Source of the DNA: Cryobacterium sp.
GTDB lineage: Bacteria > Actinomycetota > Actinomycetes > Actinomycetales > Microbacteriaceae
Length of the DNA stretch: 64,000 nt
Reading direction: 5' to 3'
Assembly: GCF_026786305.1 (NCBI RefSeq)
Contig: NZ_JAJAYI010000081.1
Location: forward strand, 1-64,000
Of the stretch, positions 29,587 through 38,070 are shown piece after piece (within the stretch, counting starts at the first letter, position 1; each line of letters opens with the position of its first letter). A program made the position numbers and the translations under genes. The notes beneath the pieces are model-generated. The model ran no database searches. It was not told where the DNA came from and saw nothing but the letters and a program-made list of their open reading frames with translations.

Positions 29587-31340
29587 TACGGAACCATCCA
29601 GCCCAGCACGGGAGTCGACTGCAGCACGATGAGGATCGTGATGAGCGCGAGCAGGCTCAGACTCCAGCCGAGTAGCTTGCGGAACAGGGTACCTTCCTCC
29701 CCGGCCAGGCCGACAGCCGCCGCGGCGACGGCGAGGTTCTGCACACTGAGCATTTTACCGAGTACACCGGCGGAGGAATTTGCGGCCGCCATGAGCACTG
29801 GCGACAGGCCGGTCTGCGTCGCTGCAGCGACCTGGAGCTGGCCGAACAGCGAATTCGAGGAGGTGTCCGAGCCGGTAAGTGCCACCCCGAGCCAGCCGAT
29901 GACGGGGGAGAGCACGGCGAAGAACACGCCAGTTGTGGCAAGGGCGACACCGAGGGAATTTGTCTGGCCCGAGAGGTTCATGACAAACGACAGGCTGAGC
30001 ACGGAGGTGACGGTGACAATGGTCCAGCGCAACTGCACGAGCGTCTGCCAGTAGATGGCCAGGCCCTGGCGAATCGACATCCGGTAGAGCGCCATCGTGA
30101 CGATACCGGAGAGCAGCAGCAGGGTGCCGGTGGCTTTGAGGTGGTCGAATTTGAACGTCTGTGCAGGAACCGGGTCACCGGCGGCGTTCACGACGTCGAG
30201 CCCCGGCCACTGGAACGTCACGCTGCCGACGACACTCAGCCATGCCTTGACCGCCGGAATTTGAGCAATCGAGAAGATGCCCATGATGATCAGGTACGGA
30301 GCGATCGACGTCCAAACGTGTGCTGCCGGTGGGCGCGTCGTCTTCTCGAGTACTGCGATGGAGCCGGTTGTCGGGGCCAGGGACGTTGCTGGTGCCGCGG
30401 AGACCGGGTGCAGGGGCACACCGATCCTCGGTTCGCTGGCCGATGAGGCGTCGGTGGGAGCACCATCCGTCACGCCGATGATCTCTTTCGGCTGCCAGAA
30501 GCGCAGCATGATCAGCACGGCAATGATGGTGGCCACGGCGGCCACGACGTCGGTGAGTTCGACCGCAAAGAAGTTCGAGGTGACGAACTGGGACAGTCCG
30601 AAGACGAGGCCGGCAATGAGGGCTACCGGCCAGGTCTGCTTGAGTCCGCGCTTGCCGTCGACCATGAAGACCAGGATGAGGGGAACCAGAAGAGCAATGA
30701 AGGGAGTCTGCCGGCCTGCCATCTGAGACAAGTCGTGGATGGGCAGGCCGGTCACTCCGTTGAGGGCGATGATCGGGGCGGCCATCGCACCGAAGGCCAC
30801 CGGCGCCGTGTTGGCGAGGAGGGAGACCAGGGCCGACTTGAGCGGCTTCATGCCGGCAGCCATGAGCATGGCAGCCGAAATGGCAACCGGGGCGCCGAAA
30901 CCGGCGAGCGACTCCATCAGGGCGCCGAAACAGAAGGCAATCAGGATTGCCAGAATGCGCAGGTCATTGGTGATCGAGCGGATAGTGCGGCCGAGCACCT
31001 CGAACCACCGCGTCGCCACGGTGAGTTTGTAGATCCACAGCGCGTTCACGAGGATCCACAGGATCGGGAACAGCCCGTAGAAAGCTCCGGCGGCGGCGGC
31101 GCTCAGCGCCTGGCCGACCGGCATCTGCCAACCGACAATGGCAAGCACAACGGACAGCAGCAGGCTGGCGAGGGCTGCCTTGTGTGCCTTGACGCGAAAG
31201 ACGCCGAGCAGCACGAAAAGAAGGACGAGCGGCAGCGCGGCGCACGCCGCTGAGAGGATGAGGTTACCGGATATCGGGTCGGTGATCTGTAGGAATGAGT
31301 CCGATTCGAACGGACGGACGGGCTGGGCAATGAAATGCAT
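29586..31340 (-). CDS. lctP: L-lactate permease (LctP/LldP family)
   Basis: The protein has about 584 residues with 12 or more membrane helices. Family signatures are present: GVFRVKAHKAAL, FGALMESLAGFGAPVAISA, ALVSLLANTAPVAFGA and, near the C terminus, GSDTSSNSLFGQLQ. It imports lactate with protons. I chose ATG 31340 (MHFIAQPV), with GGAGAG 6 nt upstream, over the longer frame to 31370. It is transcribed divergently from a GntR/FCD regulator, and its promoter overlaps a regulator-type palindrome. Confidence 0.95.
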   Translation of the reverse strand: MHFIAQPVRPFESDSFLQITDPISGNLILSAACAALPLVLLFVLLGVFRVKAHKAALASLLLSVVLAIVGWQMPVGQALSAAAAGAFYGLFPILWILVNALWIYKLTVATRWFEVLGRTIRSITNDLRILAILIAFCFGALMESLAGFGAPVAISAAMLMAAGMKPLKSALVSLLANTAPVAFGAMAAPIIALNGVTGLPIHDLSQMAGRQTPFIALLVPLILVFMVDGKRGLKQTWPVALIAGLVFGLSQFVTSNFFAVELTDVVAAVATIIAVLIMLRFWQPKEIIGVTDGAPTDASSASEPRIGVPLHPVSAAPATSLAPTTGSIAVLEKTTRPPAAHVWTSIAPYLIIMGIFSIAQIPAVKAWLSVVGSVTFQWPGLDVVNAAGDPVPAQTFKFDHLKATGTLLLLSGIVTMALYRMSIRQGLAIYWQTLVQLRWTIVTVTSVLSLSFVMNLSGQTNSLGVALATTGVFFAVLSPVIGWLGVALTGSDTSSNSLFGQLQVAAATQTGLSPVLMAAANSSAGVLGKMLSVQNLAVAAAAVGLAGEEGTLFRKLLGWSLSLLALITILIVLQSTPVLGWMVP

Positions 31341-31390
31341 GATGATCTCTCCACACTGAGGTTGCGTCATATGCCGATGACGATTGAAAT

Positions 31391-31419
31391 ATTGTCTAAC
31401 AAGTATTCACGTATGTCAA
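31391..31419 (-). promoter_or_regulatory. promoter of the lactate permease-dehydrogenase operon
   Basis: On the minus strand there is a perfect -35 TTGACA (31414-31419), a 17-bp spacer and -10 GACAAT (31391-31396). Transcription should start near 31384. The -10 lies within an operator-like palindrome. Confidence 0.7.
31392..31402. promoter_or_regulatory. FadR/LldR-type operator, copy 1
   Basis: TTGTCTAACAA fits the TNGTNNNACNA consensus of FadR-type GntR regulators (LldR, PdhR). It overlaps the -10 of the permease promoter, so binding would block transcription. Confidence 0.6.
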
Positions 31420-31433
31420 CAATTCCGGTTGTC

Positions 31434-31444
31434 TTGTCTGGCAA
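31434..31444. promoter_or_regulatory. FadR/LldR-type operator, copy 2
   Basis: TTGTCTGGCAA matches TNGTNNNACNA with one mismatch. Its centre is 42 bp (four helical turns) from copy 1, on the same face of the DNA. Confidence 0.5.
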
Positions 31445-31480
31445 GATTGGGTGGTCCGGTTCTTTCGGATAGGAGAGGCG

Positions 31481-32182
31481 GTGTCCGTGGTTATTCCCGT
31501 TGCGGCAATTTCCATCGTGGATGCGATCGCGAATGACCTGCGCGAGCGGCTGTTCTCGGGTGGGCTCACTCCCGCGGCCGCGCTGACCGAGACAGACATT
31601 GCCGGTACTTACGACGTCGCGCGTCCCACGGCCAAAGCTGCCATTGAGCGGCTTGTCGCCGAAGGGTTGCTCGTGCGCGGCGCACACAAGACCGCCCGCG
31701 TGGCCGATCTCAAACCCGCAGACGTGCGCGACATCTATCTCGCCCGCGCTTACCTGGAGAGTGAGGTTCTACGCCGACTCGCCCGAGCGCGTTCGGTTCC
31801 GGCGGAGGCGGTGCGCGCCAACGCCGAAATCGCCGCGTTGACCGACGAGGCACCGCTGGCGGTCGTCGAGCCCGACATGCGATTTCATATGAGCCTCATC
31901 GACGCCGTCGGAAATGAGCGGATCAGCAAGATGTACCGCTCCCTCGTGAGCGAGGTACGCCTGTGCATGACTCGAGTGCAAGCCCTCAAGCTTCTTGACA
32001 CGTCCATGATCCACGACGAACATGAGCGCATCCTCGCGTTCCTTAGCGCGGGCGAGAGCGAGGCCGCGGCCCGGCTGCTGGACGAGCACCTCGCCCGAGC
32101 CCGCGAGAGGCTCGCCGCGGCACTCGGCGGCTCTGCCGACCCAGCGGCATTCAGACCGTCCACCCCGCTGTCCGCTGAGTGA
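31481..32182 (+). CDS. GntR family regulator with FCD domain, probable lactate regulator
   Basis: The protein has about 233 residues. The winged helix-turn-helix (TETDIAGTYDVARPTAKAAIERLVAEGLLVR) is followed by an FCD ligand-binding domain (RAYLESEVLRRLA, MRFHMSLIDAVGNERI, EHERILAFLSAGESEAAARLLDEHL) with the metal-ligand type residues of that family. It is divergent from the lactate permease operon, so it probably represses it in the absence of lactate and may also regulate itself. I chose GTG 31481, with AGGAG 5 nt upstream; GTG 31451 is less likely. Confidence 0.9.
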   Translation: MSVVIPVAAISIVDAIANDLRERLFSGGLTPAAALTETDIAGTYDVARPTAKAAIERLVAEGLLVRGAHKTARVADLKPADVRDIYLARAYLESEVLRRLARARSVPAEAVRANAEIAALTDEAPLAVVEPDMRFHMSLIDAVGNERISKMYRSLVSEVRLCMTRVQALKLLDTSMIHDEHERILAFLSAGESEAAARLLDEHLARARERLAAALGGSADPAAFRPSTPLSAE

Positions 32183-32189
32183 GACCGAC

Positions 32190-32669
32190 ATGGCACACTT
32201 CCTCACTGCGTCCACCCGAGCGGCGCTGGACTCTCTGATCGCTCTCGACGATGGCGTCGCGGCGGATCCGCTCGAGCGGCTGCGCGCCATCCGCTCACTG
32301 CGAACGGCCCTCGATATCGACCCGGCCACCATCGGCGCCGTTCGCTCCGCGCTCACGACCGAGAAATCGTGGGAGGAGATCGCAGACGCGACCGGGCTCA
32401 AAGTGCCCGCCGCCAAATGGCGTTGGGGTGGCAGCGATGACGAAATTACCGACCGGCTCGAAGCAGGCCGTAAACGATCAGCGCGGCCGAGCAGCATACC
32501 GACCGACCTGCCGGGACTGTCCGTCGCCGAGGCCGCGACCGCGCGCGGTGTCAGCACCCAGGCCATCTATCTTCAGGTGCGCCGCGGAAACCTGGTCAGC
32601 CGTACCGTGACCCTGCCCGACGGGCGCAGCTATAAGCGAGTCTTCCCGGCTGGTACGCCCGATTCCTGA
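32190..32669 (+). CDS. small protein with two helix-turn-helix-like segments
   Basis: The protein has 159 residues. I do not recognise a named family. A segment at about residues 58-78 (SWEEIADATGLKVPAAKWRW) resembles sigma-factor region 4 or phage-type helix-turn-helix motifs. A second one at about 110-135 (LSVAEAATARGVSTQAIYLQVRRG) resembles excisionase or MerR-type DNA-binding motifs. It is therefore probably DNA-binding. It starts 7 nt after the GntR gene and may be co-transcribed with it. Confidence 0.7.
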   Translation: MAHFLTASTRAALDSLIALDDGVAADPLERLRAIRSLRTALDIDPATIGAVRSALTTEKSWEEIADATGLKVPAAKWRWGGSDDEITDRLEAGRKRSARPSSIPTDLPGLSVAEAATARGVSTQAIYLQVRRGNLVSRTVTLPDGRSYKRVFPAGTPDS

Positions 32670-32756
32670 CCATTCCTGCGGCGCAATTTTGCACACGTAC
32701 CCTTCTGCCCCAACTTCACGCCCACTTCACACCGACTTCAACGGAGACGTCCCACA

Positions 32757-33503
32757 ATGAACAACACCCCGACCACCCTGTCGATTCAACGCCGCGCCGA
32801 CCGGGTGCACGTCGAACTCGACCGGCCCGACGTGCGCAATGCGATCGACCAGATTATGATCGATGAACTGCACGCGATCTGCGCGGAGCTGGAGCAGCAG
32901 CCGCGCATCCTCATCATCAGCGGCGCGAACGGCGTCTTCGCGTCGGGTGCCGACATCGCCCAGCTGCGCGAACGCCGCCGCGACGACGCGCTGCTCGGTA
33001 TCAATTCCGGGCTGTTTTCGCGCATCGCTAAGCTGCCGATGCCGGTCATCGCCGCGATCGACGGCTGGGCGCTCGGTGGCGGAGCCGAGCTTGCCTACGC
33101 CGCCGACTTTCGCATCGCGTCCACGAGCGCGCGGCTCGGCAACCCCGAGACGGCGCTCGGGATTCTGCCCGCCGCCGGCGCGCTCTGGCGCCTGGCCGAG
33201 TTGGTCGGTGAGCCGGTAGCCAAGGAGATCATCCTGGCCGGGCGCATCCTGAGCGCCCCGGAGTGCCTCGCCGTGCATCTGGTCACCGAGGTGCATGACC
33301 CCGACGACCTGGTGGCCGCCGCGCACGCGCTGGCGGACCGCATTGCCTTGCAGGACCCCCTCGCAACCCGCCTGGCCAAGGAGGTTTTCCACGCGCCGCG
33401 GGCGTCTCATCCGCTTGTCGACAACGTCGCCCAGTCGATCTTGTTCGAGTCCGACGCCAAATTCACCCGAATGGATGCTTTCCTCGCCCGTCGAAAGCGC
33501 TAG
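32757..33503 (+). CDS. enoyl-CoA hydratase/isomerase family protein
   Basis: The protein has 248 residues with a crotonase fold. The oxyanion-hole residues are in ISGANGVFASGADIAQL and AAIDGWALGGGAELAYAADFRIAS. In the second active-site region LGNPETALGILPAAGALWRL, the glutamate of NPE takes the place of the first catalytic Glu. It hydrates enoyl-CoA or catalyses a related crotonase reaction. Substrate specificity cannot be set from sequence. The preceding HTH gene ends 87 nt upstream. A bidirectional terminator follows. Confidence 0.9.
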   Translation: MNNTPTTLSIQRRADRVHVELDRPDVRNAIDQIMIDELHAICAELEQQPRILIISGANGVFASGADIAQLRERRRDDALLGINSGLFSRIAKLPMPVIAAIDGWALGGGAELAYAADFRIASTSARLGNPETALGILPAAGALWRLAELVGEPVAKEIILAGRILSAPECLAVHLVTEVHDPDDLVAAAHALADRIALQDPLATRLAKEVFHAPRASHPLVDNVAQSILFESDAKFTRMDAFLARRKR

Positions 33504-33653
33504 TCGCGGTCGGCGGAGCCGGCGCGTTGTTCAGACTGCGCCACGGGGCCGGCGCGTAATGGCATGAGGTGAGCGCTCTGGCGGGCTTTTCGGCCGGTGA
33601 ATGATCTTGGGAACGAATGACACTGGTGACCCGACCGGCCGGCCCACCTTCGG

Positions 33654-33685
33654 AAACTGGGCCCTTGATCTCTTGGGCCCAGTTT
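33654..33685. terminator. bidirectional terminator between the crotonase and DUF2079 genes
   Basis: AAACTGGGCCC pairs perfectly with GGGCCCAGTTT around a 10-nt loop. The flanking A and T runs allow use from both sides. The rest of the 225-bp gap holds no feature that I can support. Confidence 0.85.
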
Positions 33686-33728
33686 CTAGGCCCGGCCCCG
33701 GAAAAGAGAGGGCCCGCGCAGGCTTGGT

Positions 33729-35111
33729 TCAGCGGGTGCGAGCCACTTCATAGCCGCCGGCGGAATAGATCGTCGTGAACGTGGCTCCGGGGTGCAGTGC
33801 CGTGCCCACGATCTGCGCCGAGCTCCACTCACCGGGCAGGCCGCCCGCCTGCAGGTCGATCACGAGATAGTCCGGCAGGGGATTGTGGTTGCCGAGCCAG
33901 TAGACATCCGTTCGTTCCACAAGGTAGTTCATGAGGCCGATGTCTGATTCGACCCGGGCGCCGTCGGGCACAACCTGCAGTGCGGCATTCGCGGCAGCTG
34001 CACGATCCGTCGAAAAGTTCGCGGGAATATCAGTGAGCTTGAACAGCGGCAGCGTTGTGGCGAGCACCAGCGCGGAGACAATCGAGACGGATGCCGCCTG
34101 CCGCCCGTAGCCGCGCAGCCAGTGCCGCCGGCTGGTGCGCAGGAGGGCGATGCCGTCGAGGCCGGCGCAGAACGCGATCGGCATGAGTACGGCGCTGTAC
34201 TGCCAGGTGGGCCCCCAGTAGCCCGAGTTGTCGGACAGAAACCGCCAGGCTAGCGTCGGCAGCAGTACGAGCGCGAGCGGTGACCGTACCGCGATGACGC
34301 CGGTGGCGACGAGGAGCAGGGCCAGGGTCAGACCCTTCTGCGGCTGAAACAACGCGGCCGGGTCATTCACAATCCCGAGCAGGTCGATGCTGCTCGAATA
34401 CGCCCAGGCCCCGTTCGGGTTGAGCACCGGCAATATCACCAGGCTCGCCAGGACGAACCAGCCCACGCCCCAGACGGCGAGCCAGATGCCCAGAGGTCGA
34501 CGGCTGCGTACGGCGAGCACGAGGCCGAGTGCGGCCACGGTGAGTCCAAGGTCTTCCTTGACAAAGACGAGCGGTATCGCCCACAGCAGGCAGGCCAGCC
34601 ACTTGCGCAGCAGGAAGGCGGTCAGCGACAACGCCAGTAGTGGCACGGCGAACGCAATTTCGTGGAACTGCGCCTCCACTGCGCCCTGGAGGCCCCAGCT
34701 GAACGCGAAAGCGAGCCCGAACAGCGTGCCGGTGAGCGGGCCGAGCAGTCGGATGGCGCCAGAGGTCAGGGCGGCAGCAGCGAGCCCGAACAGCGCGTTC
34801 TGCACCACCAGCAGGGTGAAAGCGTGCGGGAACACGGCGAAAACGGGCCCGAGCGCCACCAGGAGCGGATGAAAGTGGTCACCGAGCAGGTTGAAGCCGT
34901 CGCCCTTGATCGTGACGATCGGTGCCTCGAACGCTGCGTACTGCCGGGCCAGCTGGGTGAAGATGCCGAGGTCCCAGGACGGAGCGGCAACACTGCGCCA
35001 CTGCAGGGCCGAGAACACGGTGTATAACGCAGTCGTCACGAGCCCGACGCCGGCCGGCAGCAGGAACGGCTGCAGCGCGCGCGGTGGCTCACCGAAGCGA
35101 AATCCCCTCAT
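33729..35111 (-). CDS. DUF2079 domain-containing membrane protein
   Basis: The protein has 460 residues with about ten membrane helices. Signatures of DUF2079 are SWDLGIFTQ, GDHFHPLLVALGP, AQFHEIAFAVPLLALSL and VKEDLGLTVA. The family looks like polytopic GT-C-type glycosyltransferases with an acidic residue after the first helix, but the reaction is not established. A TAGCGT box lies 6 nt before the ATG, so the mRNA may be leaderless. Confidence 0.88.
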   Translation of the reverse strand: MRGFRFGEPPRALQPFLLPAGVGLVTTALYTVFSALQWRSVAAPSWDLGIFTQLARQYAAFEAPIVTIKGDGFNLLGDHFHPLLVALGPVFAVFPHAFTLLVVQNALFGLAAAALTSGAIRLLGPLTGTLFGLAFAFSWGLQGAVEAQFHEIAFAVPLLALSLTAFLLRKWLACLLWAIPLVFVKEDLGLTVAALGLVLAVRSRRPLGIWLAVWGVGWFVLASLVILPVLNPNGAWAYSSSIDLLGIVNDPAALFQPQKGLTLALLLVATGVIAVRSPLALVLLPTLAWRFLSDNSGYWGPTWQYSAVLMPIAFCAGLDGIALLRTSRRHWLRGYGRQAASVSIVSALVLATTLPLFKLTDIPANFSTDRAAAANAALQVVPDGARVESDIGLMNYLVERTDVYWLGNHNPLPDYLVIDLQAGGLPGEWSSAQIVGTALHPGATFTTIYSAGGYEVARTR

Positions 35112-35117
35112 TCGACC

Positions 35118-35123
35118 ACGCTA
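35118..35123 (-). promoter_or_regulatory. -10 box 6 nt before the DUF2079 gene
   Basis: TAGCGT on the minus strand ends 6 nt before ATG 35111, with no ribosome-binding site between. Confidence 0.45.
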
Positions 35124-35247
35124 ACGCACGGGGTCAATTGCCTGTGCCGGATCCAGTAGCAGGAGAGGACCTTTGGCCCTGTTTTCACCGCCCGGCTACG
35201 GAGCACACTACAAGCGTGTCCCAAACAATGGCACGCTCGGAGATCGC

Positions 35248-35439
35248 ATGACACTCACTTGCCCCTTCTGCCGTTCCCAAGCCCGGCTGAGCCCGAATCC
35301 GGCTCACGCCGAGCGCAACTCGCTTCCCGTCTACATACTCAAATGCTCCGGATGCGACCACACCAGTGTGCGCGTCGCCGCGCTTCGTAATCAGCTGGCT
35401 GCCCGAAACGCCACTGCGGGCATCCGACACCACCTCTGA
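35248..35439 (+). CDS. small zinc-ribbon-like protein
   Basis: The protein has 63 residues with two CxxC knuckles (CPFC near residue 5 and CSGC near residue 34), separated by a spacing that fits a zinc ribbon. I do not recognise a characterised family. ATG 35248 has GGAG 5 nt upstream. A TTG at 35173 would extend it without support. The 154-bp gap after it has several CTGAC-rich direct repeats and no gene. Confidence 0.55.
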   Translation: MTLTCPFCRSQARLSPNPAHAERNSLPVYILKCSGCDHTSVRVAALRNQLAARNATAGIRHHL

Positions 35440-35593
35440 CACCCCCCTGACACCCTTTCTGACGCCTTTTCTGACAGCACCTTAAGGCGGCATATCCCGA
35501 TAATCCTCGTGACATCCCCACGCCATCGAGGACAGAAACACCTTCACATCCCCGCCTCGTACGGAGGTGTTCTCCTACTATGGTCGGGCGGTC

Positions 35594-37051
35594 CTACAGG
35601 TCGGCGAGCAGGCTCACCGGGTTTTCGATGCAGCGGGCCACATAGGTGAGGAAACCGGCGGCGGTTCCGCCGTCGCAGACCCGGTGATCGAACACCATCG
35701 ACAGCTCCACGACCGTGCGCACCGCGAGTTCGTGATTGACCACCCAGGGCCGCTCGATCATGCGCCCGACTCCGAGGATCGCCGCCTCGGGGTGGTTGAT
35801 GATCGCCGCCGAACCGTCGACGCCGAGCGACCCGAAATTGTTCAGGGTGAAGGTTCCACCGGTGAGCGCGCTCGGCGCAAACGTGCCGTCGGGCGATCGA
35901 GCCACGAGCTCCGCGAGGGAATCGCGCAACGTTCGTGTGCTCATGGCATGCGCGCCGTGGATGACGGGCACCATCAACCCGCGCGAGGTCTGCGCCGCAA
36001 TGCCGAGATTCACGGCATTGTGCTGCAGAATCTCCTGGCTGGCAGTGTCGACCGAGGAGTTGAGCTGCGGATATTGGCGCAAACCGGCCACGACGAAGCG
36101 CGCGATGAGCGCCGTCACGCTGAACCGCTCGCCGGTCGCCTGCAACAGCTGATCGCGGGCCGCGAACAGGGCGGTCGCGTCGACATCGAGCCAGATCGTC
36201 GCCTCGGGAATCTCCCGTCGCGACGTCGTCAGCCGCTGGGAGACCACCTTGCGCAGCCCGGAGATTGGGATGCGGATATCGACGTTCTCATCGACAGCGT
36301 GCGTGGCGGATGCACTGGTGGATCGCGGCGCCTGAGGGGAAGGCAGAGCTCCGACCGGTGCAACCGATTCCGAATCCGTGCGCGTCTGAATGTACTCCTC
36401 GACGTCGCTGCGCAGCACCAGTGCGTTCTGACCGCTGCCGGCCAGCATGCTCGCATCGAAGCCGTGGGCGCGCGCGAGTCGGCGCACGATCGGCGACACG
36501 ACGGGGGAGCGGCGGGCCGGGTCGAGAATGACCGTCGAAGCAGATGCCGGAGCCTCGGCCTCCGGCTCGGCCTCCGGCACGGCCTCCGGCTGGGCCTCAA
36601 TGGGCGTCGGCACGGGCCGAACCGGGGTATCCGCTGCCGGGGAGACGAGAACGCTCGGAGTGAGCGCGCCGCCGAAGCGCCCGGCGGCTACCCGTCTGGC
36701 CGGTCGAGCGCTCTCGGTGGTGCCGTACCCGACAAGTACCGCTCCAGAACCCTCGGACGGTGCGGCAGCGGCCGGAGCCACGGTCGGAGCCACGGCCGGA
36801 GCCACGCTGGCCGACGCATCCACGACGGTCAGCAGCACCTGGCCGGCGTGAATGACCTGCCCGGGTTCACCGAACAGGCTCGCCACGACACCGCCGTAGG
36901 GCGAGGGCAGCTCCACGATCGACTTGGCCGATTCGACCTCAACCACGGCCTGGTCGATGACGATCGTGTCGCCGGGAGCAACCAGCCAGGCCACAATCTC
37001 GGCCTCGGTCAGGCCCTCGCCGAGGTCGGGCAACAGAAACTCGCGGCTCAT
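35594..37051 (-). CDS. 2-oxoacid dehydrogenase E2 component (dihydrolipoamide acyltransferase)
   Basis: The protein has 485 residues. It has one lipoyl domain (lipoylated Lys43 in VESAKSIVE), an Ala/Pro/Val-rich linker, a peripheral subunit-binding domain (SPIVRRLARAHGFDASML) and a catalytic core ending in the DHRVCDG motif. It transfers acyl groups from the E1-bound thiamine to CoA. It is the third gene of an E1alpha-E1beta-E2 operon, with starts and stops overlapping. No E3 gene is in the window. The ATG 37051 start overlaps the E1beta stop. Confidence 0.94.
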   Translation of the reverse strand: MSREFLLPDLGEGLTEAEIVAWLVAPGDTIVIDQAVVEVESAKSIVELPSPYGGVVASLFGEPGQVIHAGQVLLTVVDASASVAPAVAPTVAPAAAAPSEGSGAVLVGYGTTESARPARRVAAGRFGGALTPSVLVSPAADTPVRPVPTPIEAQPEAVPEAEPEAEAPASASTVILDPARRSPVVSPIVRRLARAHGFDASMLAGSGQNALVLRSDVEEYIQTRTDSESVAPVGALPSPQAPRSTSASATHAVDENVDIRIPISGLRKVVSQRLTTSRREIPEATIWLDVDATALFAARDQLLQATGERFSVTALIARFVVAGLRQYPQLNSSVDTASQEILQHNAVNLGIAAQTSRGLMVPVIHGAHAMSTRTLRDSLAELVARSPDGTFAPSALTGGTFTLNNFGSLGVDGSAAIINHPEAAILGVGRMIERPWVVNHELAVRTVVELSMVFDHRVCDGGTAAGFLTYVARCIENPVSLLADL

Positions 37052-38070
37052 CAGGACCACTCCCAGGTCGACAGTGCGGCGAGTATGCGGTCGGGGGTCG
37101 GCAAGAAATACTCCTCGAGCTTGGGCGACGGATACGGAATGTCGAAGCCGGTGATGCGCAGAATGGGTGCGGCCAGGTAGAAGAAGTTGCGCTCGGTCAG
37201 GCGGGCGGCCACCTCGGCGCCGTAGCCGCCGAACTGCGCGGCCTCGTGCACGATGGCGGCCCGACCGGTCTTGCGAACGGATGCCCCCACCGTCTCGTCA
37301 TCAAACGGAGAGAGGCTGCGCAGGTCGATGAGCTCGATCGAGAGCCCCTCGGCCGTGGCCTGCTCGGCCGTGGCCAGGGCCGTTTTAACGGTCGGCCCGT
37401 AGGCGATGAGCGTGACATCGGTGCCTTCCCGCAGCACGACCGCCCGGTTCAGCGGCTCGGTCTGCACCGGCAGGGCGAGGGAAGCCTTGCTCCAGTAGCG
37501 GCTCTTCGGCTCCATGAAGATAACCGGGTCGTCGCTCGCAATGGCCTCACGCAGCATGGAGTAGGCGTCGGCCGGGTTCGACGGGCTCACCACGGTGAGT
37601 CCGGGCGTCGCCGTCCAGTACGCCTCGGAGGAATCGGAGTGGTGCTCGACCCCGCCGATGTCACCGGCGTAGGGAATGCGAATGACGATCGGCAGCGGAA
37701 TCTTGCCGCGCGTGCGATTGCGCATCTTTGCCACGTGCGACACGATCTGCTGAAACGCCGGATAGCTGAACGCGTCGAACTGCATCTCCACGACCGGGCG
37801 CAGGCCGTACATGGCCATGCCGATCGCGGTCCCCACAATGCCGGCCTCGGCCAGCGGGGAGTCGCTCACCCGGGTCTCCCCGAATTCTGCGTAGAGCCCG
37901 TCGGTGACCCGAAACACGCCGCCGAGCGGTCCGACGTCTTCGCCGAACAAAACGACGGAAGGATCATCGACCATCGCGTCGCGAATGGCCGCGTTGAGCG
38001 CCGCGGCCATGGTCAGGTTTTCTGGCGCGCGCACGGCGGTGCCGGTCTCCAGACTCTGCTGGGGGCTCAT
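37051..38070 (-). CDS. 2-oxoacid dehydrogenase E1 component, beta subunit
   Basis: The protein has 339 residues. A transketolase-like pyrimidine domain (VVLFGEDVGPLGGVFRVTDGL, SPLAEAGIVGTAIGMAMYGLRPVVEMQFDAFSYPAFQQI) is followed by the transketolase C-terminal domain. It pairs with the alpha subunit encoded upstream to form the thiamine-dependent decarboxylase. Heterodimeric E1 in actinobacteria is usually the branched-chain type, since pyruvate is handled by AceE; this is inference. ATG 38070 overlaps the alpha stop. Confidence 0.95.
   Translation of the reverse strand: MSPQQSLETGTAVRAPENLTMAAALNAAIRDAMVDDPSVVLFGEDVGPLGGVFRVTDGLYAEFGETRVSDSPLAEAGIVGTAIGMAMYGLRPVVEMQFDAFSYPAFQQIVSHVAKMRNRTRGKIPLPIVIRIPYAGDIGGVEHHSDSSEAYWTATPGLTVVSPSNPADAYSMLREAIASDDPVIFMEPKSRYWSKASLALPVQTEPLNRAVVLREGTDVTLIAYGPTVKTALATAEQATAEGLSIELIDLRSLSPFDDETVGASVRKTGRAAIVHEAAQFGGYGAEVAARLTERNFFYLAAPILRITGFDIPYPSPKLEEYFLPTPDRILAALSTWEWS

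Noticed and set aside
35567-37180. A 537-codon open frame on the plus strand opposite the E2 gene
   Set aside because: E2 has the lipoyl, subunit-binding and catalytic motifs; the plus frame has none.
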